A stretch of 53,074 nucleotides of DNA from Pseudomonas sichuanensis (GTDB taxonomy: Bacteria > Pseudomonadota > Gammaproteobacteria > Pseudomonadales > Pseudomonadaceae), in NCBI RefSeq assembly GCF_003231305.1, contig NZ_QKVM01000047.1, positions 1 through 53,074 on the forward strand, written 5' to 3'. How positions within the stretch are numbered: position 1 is the first letter of the stretch; the number at the start of each line of letters is the position of its first letter. The notes below the pieces were generated by a model, which saw only the letters and a list, made by a program, of their open reading frames with translations, did no database searches and was not told where the DNA came from. Shown piece by piece: positions 40,149 to 48,541 of this stretch. A program made the translations under genes and the position numbers.

Positions 40149-41426
40149 GTGGACGAGTACCAGCAGACCATACGTACGTTGTCCGACCGCATCGTGGCCG
40201 CGCAAACCCCTATTCGCGTGCTCGATGCGGTGAAATGGGATGACGGCATCCGCCAGGGCTTCCTCAAGGCCAAAGGCAAGGAGCCGCCGGCGGTGGACCG
40301 TGCCTATTACCAGAACCGGCCCTTGTCGTTCGATTCCAGCGCGGTGAAGGCCGAGTTCCAGAGCATCGAGCGTGACATCACCCGCCAGCTTGGCCAGTTC
40401 AACCCGGTCGGGCAGATCATGCGGCGCATGTGCAAGGAGTACCGCATGGTGGTACGCATGCTCGAAGCGCGCGGCACCGAGGACTTCGGGCTGATATCCC
40501 AGGAGCTGTACGGCGCGGCCTCCGACGCGTTCCATGCCGGTGACCCGACCCTCGCCGACCTGGGGCTGATGCTCTCGGATTACCTGAACAACATCGACGG
40601 CCGTGGCGACCTCAAGGACGAGCCGAAGAACCTCACGGCGAAGGAGGCGGTGGAGATCCTCCAGCGCCGCCTGAACAAGGTGTTCGGCGAGGCCGAGGAA
40701 ACCATTCGCGTATTCGAGTCGGACGGCATCGTCGCCGACGCGGCGGCCGGCGCCGACTACATCAAGGTGCGCGCCGACGCCATGTTCAACAACCGCGACG
40801 TACGTGCCCTTGAGGTACACGAAGGCCTGGTGCATGTCGGCACCACCCTCAATGGCCTGAACCAGCCGATCTGTACCTTCCTGGCCAAGGGGCCGCCCTC
40901 GTCCACGGTGACCCAGGAGGGCCTGGCCATTCTGATGGAAGTGATCGCCTTTGCCTCCTACCCCAGCCGCCTGCGCAAGCTGACCAACCGCACCCGGGCC
41001 ATTCACATGGTCGAGGAGGGCGCGGACTTCATGCAGGTCTACGAGTTCTTCCGTGGCCAGGGCTTCGAGATGGGCCAGAGCTACAGCAACGCCAGCCGAG
41101 TGTTCCGCGGCTCGGTACCCAATGGCCTGCCATTCACCAAGGACTTGTCCTACCTCAAGGGCTTCATCATGGTTTACAACTACATTCAGTTGGCCGTGAA
41201 GAAGGGCAAGCTGGAGCAGATCCCGTTGCTGTTCTGCGGCAAGACCACCCTGGAAGACATGCGCACGTTGCGCCAGCTGGTCGAAGAAGGCTTGGTGGAG
41301 CCACCCAAGTACCTCCCGGAGCAGTTCCGCGACCTCAACGCGCTGTCGGCCTGGATGTGCTTCTCCAACTTCCTCAACCACCTGAGCCTGGATCGCATTG
41401 AAGCCGACTACGCGAACATTCTCTGA
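40149..41426 (+). CDS. DUF1704/QEGLA-motif metallopeptidase-like protein
   Basis: A 425-residue protein of the flavohemoglobin-expression-modulating QEGLA family. The metal site appears as HEGLVH (HExxxH, about 224-229) and the named motif TQEGLA (about 255-260). In eukaryotes the same DUF1704 fold is a tubulin-tyrosine carboxypeptidase (MATCAP), so a peptidase activity is plausible here, but the bacterial substrate is unknown. The start is GTG at 40149, with AAAGGAG six bases upstream. The 3' end overlaps the next gene. Confidence 0.87.
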   Translation: MDEYQQTIRTLSDRIVAAQTPIRVLDAVKWDDGIRQGFLKAKGKEPPAVDRAYYQNRPLSFDSSAVKAEFQSIERDITRQLGQFNPVGQIMRRMCKEYRMVVRMLEARGTEDFGLISQELYGAASDAFHAGDPTLADLGLMLSDYLNNIDGRGDLKDEPKNLTAKEAVEILQRRLNKVFGEAEETIRVFESDGIVADAAAGADYIKVRADAMFNNRDVRALEVHEGLVHVGTTLNGLNQPICTFLAKGPPSSTVTQEGLAILMEVIAFASYPSRLRKLTNRTRAIHMVEEGADFMQVYEFFRGQGFEMGQSYSNASRVFRGSVPNGLPFTKDLSYLKGFIMVYNYIQLAVKKGKLEQIPLLFCGKTTLEDMRTLRQLVEEGLVEPPKYLPEQFRDLNALSAWMCFSNFLNHLSLDRIEADYANIL

Positions 41427-42321
41427 CGCCTGCCGTCACCTCGCCTTCGGCCTTGGGCTGTTGCTGTTGAGTGGCTGCAGCAGCCTGCTGTTCTACCCCG
41501 AGCCCGGTCAGCCGTTCACCCCCGAGCGGGCCAGGCTCGACTACCGCGATGTCACCCTGACCACCGCTGACGGCGTTCGCCTGCACGGCTGGTGGTTGCC
41601 GGCCAAGGCCGGTGTCGAGGTCAAGGGTACGGTGCTGCACCTGCATGGCAACGGCGGCAACCTGGCGGGCCACCTGGGTGGCAGCTACTGGCTGCCGAAG
41701 CAGGGATACCAGGTGCTGATGATCGACTACCGGGGCTATGGCCTGTCTCAAGGCAAGCCCACCTTGCCAGAGGTCTATGAAGACATCGCGGCGGCCATGG
41801 CCTGGCTGGACCGGGCCCCCGAGGTGCAGGGCAAGCCATTGGTGCTGCTGGGCCAGAGCCTCGGCGGCGCCATGGCCATCCATTACCTGGCGGCGCACCC
41901 GCAGCAGCGCGAGCGCTTCCATGCGCTGGTGTTCGACGGTGTGCCGGCCAGTTACCGGGCGGTGGGGCGTTATGCCCTCAGTACCTCGTGGATGACCTGG
42001 CCGCTGCAGGTGCCGCTGTCGTGGCTGGTGCCCGACGGCGACAGTGCAATCCGCTCCATCGAACAACTGGCCAGCCCGCCGAAGCTGTTCTTCCACAGCA
42101 TCGATGACAGGCTGGTGCCCCTGGACAACGGCATTCGCCTGTACCAGCACGCACCGCCTCCGCGGGTGCTGCAATTGACCCGCGGCGGCCACGTGCAGAC
42201 CTTCGCCGACCCGACCTGGCGCCAGGTGATGCTGCGCTTTTTGGACGACCCCGCGCATTTCAACGGCCTGCGCCGCCTGGCCGAAGTACCCAACTACCCT
42301 GACGAGAAGAACAAGCAATGA
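41398..42321 (+). CDS. Alpha/beta hydrolase lipoprotein (BEM46-like)
   Basis: A 307-residue hydrolase. The signal peptide ends in lipobox LSGC (C27). The core shows the oxyanion motif HGNGGN, the nucleophile elbow GQSLGG (S154), the acidic residue in SIDDRLVP and the catalytic His in RGGHVQTF. It is similar to BEM46-type esterases; the substrate is unknown. The only usable start is TTG at 41398, overlapping the preceding gene by 29 bases; there is no ATG before the signal peptide. It overlaps the next gene by 4 bases. Confidence 0.85.
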   Translation: MKPTTRTFSDACRHLAFGLGLLLLSGCSSLLFYPEPGQPFTPERARLDYRDVTLTTADGVRLHGWWLPAKAGVEVKGTVLHLHGNGGNLAGHLGGSYWLPKQGYQVLMIDYRGYGLSQGKPTLPEVYEDIAAAMAWLDRAPEVQGKPLVLLGQSLGGAMAIHYLAAHPQQRERFHALVFDGVPASYRAVGRYALSTSWMTWPLQVPLSWLVPDGDSAIRSIEQLASPPKLFFHSIDDRLVPLDNGIRLYQHAPPPRVLQLTRGGHVQTFADPTWRQVMLRFLDDPAHFNGLRRLAEVPNYPDEKNKQ

Positions 42322-42644
42322 GTGAAGAACGCAACGCCATCCCGCTGATCCTGACCGGCGTCGGCAGCATCATCGTGACGGTGGGGGCTCTCTGGTATTA
42401 CGGTTACCTGCATTTCGCCAAGCCTGAAGATGCCCTGTTGCTGCAGGACTTCACCATGCTCAAGACCATTCCCGGCGAGGACTACAAGGTTTCGCTGGAC
42501 CCCGCGCCGCAGGTGGCCCAGTGCATCGATGGCGTATTGGTGATGTTCGACACTGCGCAGAAAGGCCTGACCGGCGTGCTGGTGGACAACCGCAAGCGCG
42601 CGGTGCGCTGCATGGGGCAGGAGACCCCGCAGCAGGTGCAGTGA
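42318..42644 (+). CDS. Hypothetical small membrane protein
   Basis: A 108-residue protein with an N-terminal helix (about 8-30, IPLILTGVGSIIVTVGALWY) and a soluble remainder with two Cys (AQCIDGVLVMFD, then VRCMGQE) that could form a disulfide if exported. It overlaps the hydrolase stop by 4 bases (ATGA), so it is probably made together with it. Function is unknown. Confidence 0.8.
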   Translation: MSEERNAIPLILTGVGSIIVTVGALWYYGYLHFAKPEDALLLQDFTMLKTIPGEDYKVSLDPAPQVAQCIDGVLVMFDTAQKGLTGVLVDNRKRAVRCMGQETPQQVQ

Positions 42645-42663
42645 TGATTTTCCGGTAGTGGCC

Positions 42664-42850
42664 TCATCGCGGGGCAAGCCCGCTCCCACGGAACTCCACA
42701 TAACTTATTGATTCAGCAGGGACCTGTGGGAGCGGCTTTAGCCGCGAACACCGGCAAAGCCGGTGCCATCCACCGCGTCGTCTGTTGCGCGGGTGAACCC
42801 GCTCCCACAGAGATTACCCGTGGGAGCGGGCTTGCCCCGCGAATGCCGGC
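42664..42850. repeat. Cluster of four REP elements
   Basis: Four elements in alternating orientation, near 42664-42691, 42724-42750, 42787-42809 and 42829-42850. They mix the GGGGCAAGCCCGCTCCC, GGAGCGGCTTTAGCCGCG and GCGGGTGAACCCGCTCCC classes. They occupy the 3' gap between the operon ending at 42644 and the convergent lptF-like gene. Confidence 0.85.
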
Positions 42851-42860
42851 GTAGTCGGTG

Positions 42861-42904
42861 GCTGCATGAAAAAACCCGCCATCAGGCGGGTTTTTTCATG
42901 CAGC
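42861..42904. terminator. Perfect bidirectional terminator
   Basis: A 20-base perfect stem (GCTGCATGAAAAAACCCGCC, loop ATCA, then its complement) with internal A and T runs. It lies between the convergent genes at 42644 and 42914. Confidence 0.95.
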
Positions 42905-42913
42905 CAGCAGCCT

Positions 42914-43702
42914 TCATTGCACTTGGCTCACCGCCCGCGGCATCACCGGCTGGTTGTCGTTGGAGATGGTCACCTCCACCCGACGGTTCTGCGCACGGCC
43001 GGAGTTGCTGGCGTTATCGGCCACCGGATACTCCTTGCCGTAGCCCTGGGCGACGATGCGCGCAGGGTCCACCCCGGCACGTACCAGCGCCATGCGCACG
43101 GCACCGGCGCGGCGCTCGGACAGGCTCTGGTTGTAGTTGGCCGAGCCGACGCTGTCGGTGTAGCCCTCGACGATCACCTTGCGCTCCGGGTTCTCCTGGA
43201 GGAACTGCGCCAGTTTGGTGACGTTGGGGTAGGCACTGCTCTTGAGTTCGGCCTTGTTGAAGTCGAACAGCACGTCGCCGAAGGTCACCAGCGTGCCGCG
43301 GTCGGTCTGCTTGGCGTTGAGGCTGTCCTGCAGCTTCTTGATCTGCGCGTCGCGGGCATCGAGCTTGGCCTGGGCGCGTTGCGCGGCAGAGTTCTTCAGC
43401 TCGGCCTCGGCCGTGCGCAGGGTGATGGTCTGTTTGGCCACTTCGACGCGCTGGTTGGTGAGGTAGGCGAGCTGGTCGACCTTCTTGCTGTCCTCACGCG
43501 CCATGTAGGCCTTGTCGGCTTTGTTCAGCCAGTCCTGGGCGTCCTTGGTTTCGAGGGCGGCCACCTTGCTCGACTGTGGGTCGCTCTGCAGCGCCGAGAA
43601 ATTGCTGCGGGCCGATTCGAGGTTGGCGTTCGGGTCGTGGGAGCAGGCGGCAAGGCCGACACTCAGGGCCAGCAGGGCGGGAATCATGACGTAATTGCGC
43701 AT
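42914..43702 (-). CDS. lptF: OmpA family lipoprotein, LptF-like
   Basis: A 262-residue outer-membrane lipoprotein: lipobox LAAC (C20), a DUF4398 coiled-coil region (about 25-120, rich in Ala, Gln and Lys) and an OmpA/Pal domain (about 130-245) with GYTDSVGSANYNQSLSERRA and ending NRRVEV. It matches my memory of P. aeruginosa lptF (PA3692). The start at 43702 (MRNYVMIP) has AAGGA eight bases upstream; the ATG three codons earlier lies on top of that site. The DUF4398 gene is just upstream on the same strand, with 47 bases between, so they form an operon. Confidence 0.85.
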   Translation of the reverse strand: MRNYVMIPALLALSVGLAACSHDPNANLESARSNFSALQSDPQSSKVAALETKDAQDWLNKADKAYMAREDSKKVDQLAYLTNQRVEVAKQTITLRTAEAELKNSAAQRAQAKLDARDAQIKKLQDSLNAKQTDRGTLVTFGDVLFDFNKAELKSSAYPNVTKLAQFLQENPERKVIVEGYTDSVGSANYNQSLSERRAGAVRMALVRAGVDPARIVAQGYGKEYPVADNASNSGRAQNRRVEVTISNDNQPVMPRAVSQVQ

Positions 43703-43749
43703 AGTGTTCATCCTTTGATCGTTAGTGAAGGCTCGGGGGCGCGGCAGGC

Positions 43750-44163
43750 CTATTCGGCGCTGCGCAGGCCTTCTTCACGTACGTCCTGGACACCCTGGCG
43801 GGCATCCTGCACAGCCTTCTGGGCCTTGGCGGCCTGGGCCTTGCGTTCAGCGACACGGGCATCCCATTCAGCCTGTTCGGCGAGCATGCGGGCCTGGTCG
43901 TATTGCTTGTCGTGCATGGCAATCTCGGCCTGCTTGAACTTGTCCTGGGCCGCTTTCATTTCCACTGCGGCGAACTCGGTACCGCCGGCACTGACCGCAG
44001 CGTTCACTGCCGACTGGCTGACGGCATACTGCTCGGTGGGCGGCTTGCCGGCGCAACCGGCCAGCACCAGGCTGCTGCCCAGGGCCAGTGCGGCCAGCTT
44101 CAGCCCGCGCAGGTGAGTGGTGGAGGGTTGTGCAATGCGGGTCTTCATGGTGGTCAACTCCAT
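43750..44163 (-). CDS. DUF4398 lipoprotein
   Basis: A 137-residue lipoprotein: signal with lipobox LAGC (C37 from this start). The mature part is a helical, Ala/Gln/Lys-rich DUF4398 domain (AAQDKFKQAEIAMHDKQYDQ). The start at 44163 has CAGGAG seven bases upstream; an ATG at 44148 is a possible alternative. The protein resembles the N-terminal half of the next gene product, so the two may be related. It leads the operon with the LptF-like gene, and a weak AlgU-like promoter is seen upstream. Confidence 0.85.
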   Translation of the reverse strand: MELTTMKTRIAQPSTTHLRGLKLAALALGSSLVLAGCAGKPPTEQYAVSQSAVNAAVSAGGTEFAAVEMKAAQDKFKQAEIAMHDKQYDQARMLAEQAEWDARVAERKAQAAKAQKAVQDARQGVQDVREEGLRSAE

Positions 44164-44300
44164 TGGGTCACTCCTGTTAACGACGATGTCCGCGACCGGC
44201 CCATCGTTGTTCCCCAGCCAAGGCGTGCGCTGCAACGCCCGTGTTTGCAGGGTTTTGCCGTGATGGCTATTGGCTGTGACCGAGGCGTTTTTTGGATAGT

Positions 44301-44329
44301 TCAGAAAAATTGCTGTGCTTACGAAGTTT
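44301..44329 (-). promoter_or_regulatory. Weak AlgU/sigma-E-like promoter candidate
   Basis: On the minus strand AAACTT is followed after 18 bases by TCTGA, close to the GAACTT-N16/17-TCTGA consensus but with one -35 mismatch and a spacer one base too long. It lies about 140 bases upstream of the DUF4398 start. P. aeruginosa lptF is AlgU-dependent as I recall, so the position is suggestive. Confidence 0.3.
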
Positions 44330-44425
44330 TTTTCTGACTGATTGGTCAGCGCGAAAAGTGCGGAACTTTGCGCTGCCGGGGAGGTATACGGGCCTTATGA
44401 AACAAGGCCCGCAGGCAGGGGAGGG

Positions 44426-44770
44426 CTAGTGGCGTTCGCCTTTTCCAGCGCTGCCGAGTGCTGCCAGATGACGGCGCGAGAGGGCGAGAAAGCGAGGGGT
44501 AGGGCCGATGTCCTCGTACAGCGGATCACCCTCCTCATCGGTGGCGATCACTTGCCGGCCCTTGATGTACGGGAAGCTGGCCTCCAGCTCCTCGAGCGCG
44601 GCGGCGACCAGTTCGCCAAGCAGCTCTTCAGGGCTGCGCTTGGGGTACATCTCGGTCAGCGCGGCCAGGCGCGCTTGGGCTTCCATGTCCAGGTGCAGGA
44701 CATGCCCGGTGGGGCTCAAGCGTCCGGCGGCATTCTGTTCCCAGTGCTGGGCGAGTTCGCGGATTTTCAT
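44426..44770 (-). CDS. Hypothetical small conserved protein
   Basis: A 114-residue protein, MKIRELAQHWEQNAAGRLSP... It has a helical middle (ARLAALTEMYPKRSPEELLG then ELVAAALEELEASFPYIKG) and a loop with GDPLYEDIGPTPRFL. It has no signal or membrane helix. The start at 44770 has AGAGG upstream. It is divergent from ppc. Databases sometimes name it a pilin assembly protein, but nothing in the sequence supports that. Function is unknown. Confidence 0.8.
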   Translation of the reverse strand: MKIRELAQHWEQNAAGRLSPTGHVLHLDMEAQARLAALTEMYPKRSPEELLGELVAAALEELEASFPYIKGRQVIATDEEGDPLYEDIGPTPRFLALSRRHLAALGSAGKGERH

Positions 44771-44914
44771 GATGACCTCTGTCAAAGCCTCGAAAGTGGC
44801 ATTGCTTCGGATGACCACTCTTCACTTTAGTTGCTTTGCCCGCGTCCGGCTTGCCAGGCGCGGCCTGGAGTCGGCACTCTTGGGGCTTGCTGTTTCCTGG
44901 AGTGGAGAGGCCCG

Positions 44915-47542
44915 ATGAGCGATATCGATCTGCGTTTGCGCGAGGATGTGCATCTTTTGGGGGAGCTGCTTGGCGAGACCATTCGCCAGCAGCACGGCGA
45001 GGCGTTCCTGCAGAAAATCGAGGACATCCGCCACAGCGCCAAGGCCGACCGGCTCGTGGAGGGTGAAAAACTCAGCTCGACCCTGGGCGACCTGGCCGAG
45101 GAGGACCTGCTACCCGTGGCGCGGGCCTTCAACCAATTCCTCAACCTGGCCAACATCGCCGAGCAGTACCAGTTGATTCGCCGCCGTGATGCCGACCAGC
45201 CGCAGCCTTTCGAGGCGCAGGTACTGCCCGAACTGCTGGCCCGGCTCAAGTCGGCCGGGCACAGCGACGATGCACTGGCCCGGCAGTTGGCCAAGCTCGA
45301 CATCCAGCTGGTGCTCACCGCCCACCCCACCGAGGTGGCCCGCCGTACCCTGATTCAGAAATACGACGCCATCGCCGCGCAATTGGCAGCCCAGGACCAT
45401 CGCGACCTGAGCCCGGCCGAGCGCGGGCAGGTACGCGAGCGCCTGCGCCGGCTGATCGCCGAGGCCTGGCACACCGAGGAGATCCGCCGCACCCGGCCCA
45501 CGCCGGTGGACGAAGCCAAATGGGGCTTCGCGGTGATCGAGCATTCACTGTGGCAGGCCATCCCCAGCCATCTGCGCAAGGTCGATGCGGCGCTGTTCCA
45601 GGCCACCGGCCTGCGTCTGCCGCTGGAGAGCGCGCCGATCCGCTTCGCCTCGTGGATGGGCGGCGACCGTGACGGCAACCCCAATGTCACCGCCAGCGTG
45701 ACCCGCGAAGTGCTGCTGCTGGCACGCTGGATGGCCGCGGACCTGTTCCTGCGCGATATCGAGAACCTGGCCGCCGAACTGTCGATGCAGCAGGCCAGCG
45801 CAGCCTTGCGCGAACAGGTCGGCGACAGCGCCGAGCCTTACCGCGCTTTGCTCAAGCAACTGCGCGACCGCCTGCGCGCCACCCGTACCTGGGCCCAGGC
45901 GTCGTTGGCTGCTGCGCAACCGGCCAGCGCTGCCGTGCTGGTCGACAACCGCGAGCTGATCGGGCCACTGGAGCTGTGCTTCCAGTCGCTGCATGAATGC
46001 GGCATGGGAGTGATCGCCGACGGGCCGTTGCTCGACTGCCTGCGCCGGGCAGTGACTTTCGGCCTGTTCCTGGTGCGCCTGGACGTGCGCCAGGATGCCG
46101 CCCGCCATCGCGATGCGCTGAGCGAGATCACCGATTACCTGGGGCTCGGGCGCTACGCCGAATGGGATGAAGCGCGGCGCATCGAGTTCCTCCAGGCGGA
46201 GCTGAAGAACCGCCGCCCGTTGCTGCCCGGGCACTTCAAGCCCCAGGCCGATACCGCCGAAGTGCTTGCCACCTGCCGCGAGATCGCCGCGGCGCCTGCT
46301 GCCTCGCTGGGTTCCTATGTGATCTCCATGGCCGGCGCGGCCTCCGATGTGCTGGCGGTGCAACTGCTGCTCAAGGAAGCCGGGCTGACTCGGCCGATGC
46401 GTGTGGTGCCGTTGTTCGAGACCCTCGCCGACCTGGACAACGCCGGGCCGGTGATGGAGCGCCTGCTCGGGCTGCCGGGCTACCGGGCCGGCTTGCAGGG
46501 GCCGCAGGAAGTGATGATCGGCTATTCCGACTCGGCCAAGGACGCCGGCACCACGGCGGCGGCCTGGGCGCAGTACCGCGCCCAGGAGCAATTGGTGCGC
46601 ATCTGCCGCGAACACCAGGTCGAACTGCTGCTGTTCCATGGCCGTGGCGGTACGGTCGGGCGCGGCGGCGGCCCGGCCCATGCGGCCATCCTGTCGCAGC
46701 CGCCGGGGTCGGTGGGCGGGCGCTTCCGCACCACCGAGCAGGGCGAGATGATTCGCTTCAAGTTCGGCTTGCCGGGGATTGCCGAGCAGAACCTCAACCT
46801 CTACCTGGCCGCGGTGCTGGAGGCGACCCTGCTGCCGCCGCCGCCGCCGCAACCGGCCTGGCGCGCACTGATGGACCAGTTGGCCGCCGACGGGGTCAAG
46901 GCTTACCGCGACGTCGTGCGGGAGAACCCCGACTTTGTCGAGTACTTCCGCCAGTCCACCCCGGAACAGGAACTTGGCCGCCTGCCGCTGGGCAGCCGCC
47001 CGGCCAAGCGACGTGCCGGGGGTATCGAGAGCTTGCGGGCGATTCCATGGATTTTCGGCTGGACCCAGACCCGCCTCATGCTGCCGGCCTGGCTCGGCTG
47101 GGAAACGGCGCTGAACAATGCCCTGGCCCGTGGCCAGGGCGAGCTACTGGCGCAGATGCGCGAGCAGTGGCCGTTCTTCCGCACCCGCATCGACATGCTC
47201 GAAATGGTGCTGGCCAAGGCCGATGCGCAGATCGCCGAGGCCTACGACCAACGTCTAGTGCAACCGCAGCTGCTGCCATTGGGTGCGCACCTGCGCGACC
47301 TATTGTCGCAGTCGTGCCAGGTGGTGCTGGGCCTGACCGGGCAGTCGGTGCTACTGGCGCACAGCCCCGAGACCCTGGAATTCATCCGCCTGCGCAACAC
47401 CTACCTCGACCCCTTGCATCGCCTTCAGGCCGAGCTGCTGGCACGCTCGCGCAACCGCGAAGCCGCTCTGGACAGCCCGTTGGAGCAGGCCCTGCTGGTC
47501 ACCGTGGCGGGCATTGCGGCCGGTTTGCGCAATACCGGTTGA
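44915..47542 (+). CDS. ppc: Phosphoenolpyruvate carboxylase
   Basis: An 875-residue anaplerotic enzyme making oxaloacetate from PEP and bicarbonate. The catalytic His lies near residue 137 in VLTAHPTEVARRT. The second active-site region is FHGRGGTVGRGGGP, with the catalytic Arg, and the C-terminal RNTYLDPLHRLQAELL and NTG terminus are typical. The length is normal. The start at 44915 (MSDIDLRLREDV) has GGAGAGG upstream. It is the usual neighbour of adk in Pseudomonas. Confidence 0.98.
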   Translation: MSDIDLRLREDVHLLGELLGETIRQQHGEAFLQKIEDIRHSAKADRLVEGEKLSSTLGDLAEEDLLPVARAFNQFLNLANIAEQYQLIRRRDADQPQPFEAQVLPELLARLKSAGHSDDALARQLAKLDIQLVLTAHPTEVARRTLIQKYDAIAAQLAAQDHRDLSPAERGQVRERLRRLIAEAWHTEEIRRTRPTPVDEAKWGFAVIEHSLWQAIPSHLRKVDAALFQATGLRLPLESAPIRFASWMGGDRDGNPNVTASVTREVLLLARWMAADLFLRDIENLAAELSMQQASAALREQVGDSAEPYRALLKQLRDRLRATRTWAQASLAAAQPASAAVLVDNRELIGPLELCFQSLHECGMGVIADGPLLDCLRRAVTFGLFLVRLDVRQDAARHRDALSEITDYLGLGRYAEWDEARRIEFLQAELKNRRPLLPGHFKPQADTAEVLATCREIAAAPAASLGSYVISMAGAASDVLAVQLLLKEAGLTRPMRVVPLFETLADLDNAGPVMERLLGLPGYRAGLQGPQEVMIGYSDSAKDAGTTAAAWAQYRAQEQLVRICREHQVELLLFHGRGGTVGRGGGPAHAAILSQPPGSVGGRFRTTEQGEMIRFKFGLPGIAEQNLNLYLAAVLEATLLPPPPPQPAWRALMDQLAADGVKAYRDVVRENPDFVEYFRQSTPEQELGRLPLGSRPAKRRAGGIESLRAIPWIFGWTQTRLMLPAWLGWETALNNALARGQGELLAQMREQWPFFRTRIDMLEMVLAKADAQIAEAYDQRLVQPQLLPLGAHLRDLLSQSCQVVLGLTGQSVLLAHSPETLEFIRLRNTYLDPLHRLQAELLARSRNREAALDSPLEQALLVTVAGIAAGLRNTG

Positions 47543-47601
47543 GGCGCGCAAACCGTGCGTGCGGTCGGCAAGCTATCAGCTGCCGATCGTGAACACGAGG
47601 G

Positions 47602-47624
47602 CCGGTTGCGCCGGGCGCAACCGG
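47602..47624. terminator. GC-rich hairpin after ppc
   Basis: A 9-base inverted repeat (CCGGTTGCG / CGCAACCGG) with a CCGGG loop lies 60 bases after the ppc stop. There is no U tract, so it may be Rho-associated or only an mRNA-stabilising hairpin. The rest of the ppc-adk gap shows no gene. Confidence 0.4.
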
Positions 47625-47800
47625 GGCCACGCTGGGCTGCGATGGACACTTTGCTGCGCCGTTGGGACGCTTGTCGGGGGGGCAGGGGCTGTGTATCTTG
47701 AGCAGCCTTTGGACCGATTTTGCGGTCTCGACCGATTTTCCGGAGTTGGCCTTGTGCGCCGAATCCGTTGATTTGCATAGAAAAATATGAGGAGCACAAG

Positions 47801-48451
47801 ATGCGTGTAATTCTGCTGGGAGCTCCCGGGGCCGGTAAAGGTACTCAGGCAAAGTTCATCACCGAGAAGTTCGGCATTCCCCAGATCTCCACCGGCGACA
47901 TGCTGCGTGCTGCCGTCAAGGCCGGCACCCCGCTGGGCCTGGAGCTGAAGAAAGTCATGGATGCCGGCCAACTGGTCTCCGACGAGCTGATCATCAGCCT
48001 GGTCAAGGAGCGCATCGCCCAGCCGGACTGCGCCAACGGCTGCCTGTTCGACGGTTTCCCGCGCACCATCCCGCAAGCTGAAGCCATGGTCGCCGCCGGT
48101 GTCGACATCGACGCCGTGGTCGAAATCGCCGTGGACGACGAAGAGATCGTCGGCCGCATGGCGGGCCGCCGCGTACACCTGGCCTCGGGCCGCACCTACC
48201 ACATTCAGTACAACCCGCCGAAAGTGGAAGGCAAGGACGACGTCACCGGCGAGGACCTGATCCAGCGCGACGACGACAAGGAAGAAACCGTGCGTCATCG
48301 CCTGTCGGTCTACCACAGCCAGACCAAACCGCTGGTGGACTTCTACCAGAAGCTGTCGGCCGCCAACGCCGGCAAGCCGAAGTACAGCCACATCGAAGGC
48401 GTCGGCTCGGTCGAGTCGATCACCGCCAAGGTGCTGGCAGCCCTGAGCTGA
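47801..48451 (+). CDS. adk: Adenylate kinase
   Basis: A 216-residue enzyme: ATP + AMP to 2 ADP. The P-loop GAPGAGKGTQ is at about 7-16, the AMP-binding STGDMLRAAV and DGFPRTIPQA follow, and the LID region (GRRVHLASGRTYHIQYNPPK) has no zinc Cys. The start at 47801 has GAGGAG upstream. The length matches the long bacterial form. Confidence 0.98.
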   Translation: MRVILLGAPGAGKGTQAKFITEKFGIPQISTGDMLRAAVKAGTPLGLELKKVMDAGQLVSDELIISLVKERIAQPDCANGCLFDGFPRTIPQAEAMVAAGVDIDAVVEIAVDDEEIVGRMAGRRVHLASGRTYHIQYNPPKVEGKDDVTGEDLIQRDDDKEETVRHRLSVYHSQTKPLVDFYQKLSAANAGKPKYSHIEGVGSVESITAKVLAALS

Positions 48452-48470
48452 TCCATCACCATGCGTCACG

Positions 48471-48495
48471 ACGGCCCGCTTGCGGGCCGTTGTCG
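48471..48495 (+). terminator. Hairpin terminator between adk and tsaB
   Basis: The stem ACGGCCCGC / GCGGGCCGT with a TT loop is followed by TGTCGTTT. It is a probable adk terminator. A TATACT at 48498-48503 could be the tsaB -10, but no -35 is clear. Confidence 0.6.
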
Positions 48496-48541
48496 TTTAT
48501 ACTGCCGCTCTTTTTCCCTTGTCCCTTGGAAACCGCGTTCG

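Noticed and set aside
42664..42850. CRISPR-like array of repeated GC-rich palindromes
   Set aside because: The units are REP elements in alternating orientation, without equal spacers or cas genes.
44334..44348. CTGAC-N5-GTCAG as a TetR-type operator upstream of the DUF4398 gene
   Set aside because: Only five-base arms; this occurs by chance in a region of this size.
45545..46852. A 435-codon open frame on the minus strand
   Set aside because: It is antisense to ppc; composition is that of a shadow.
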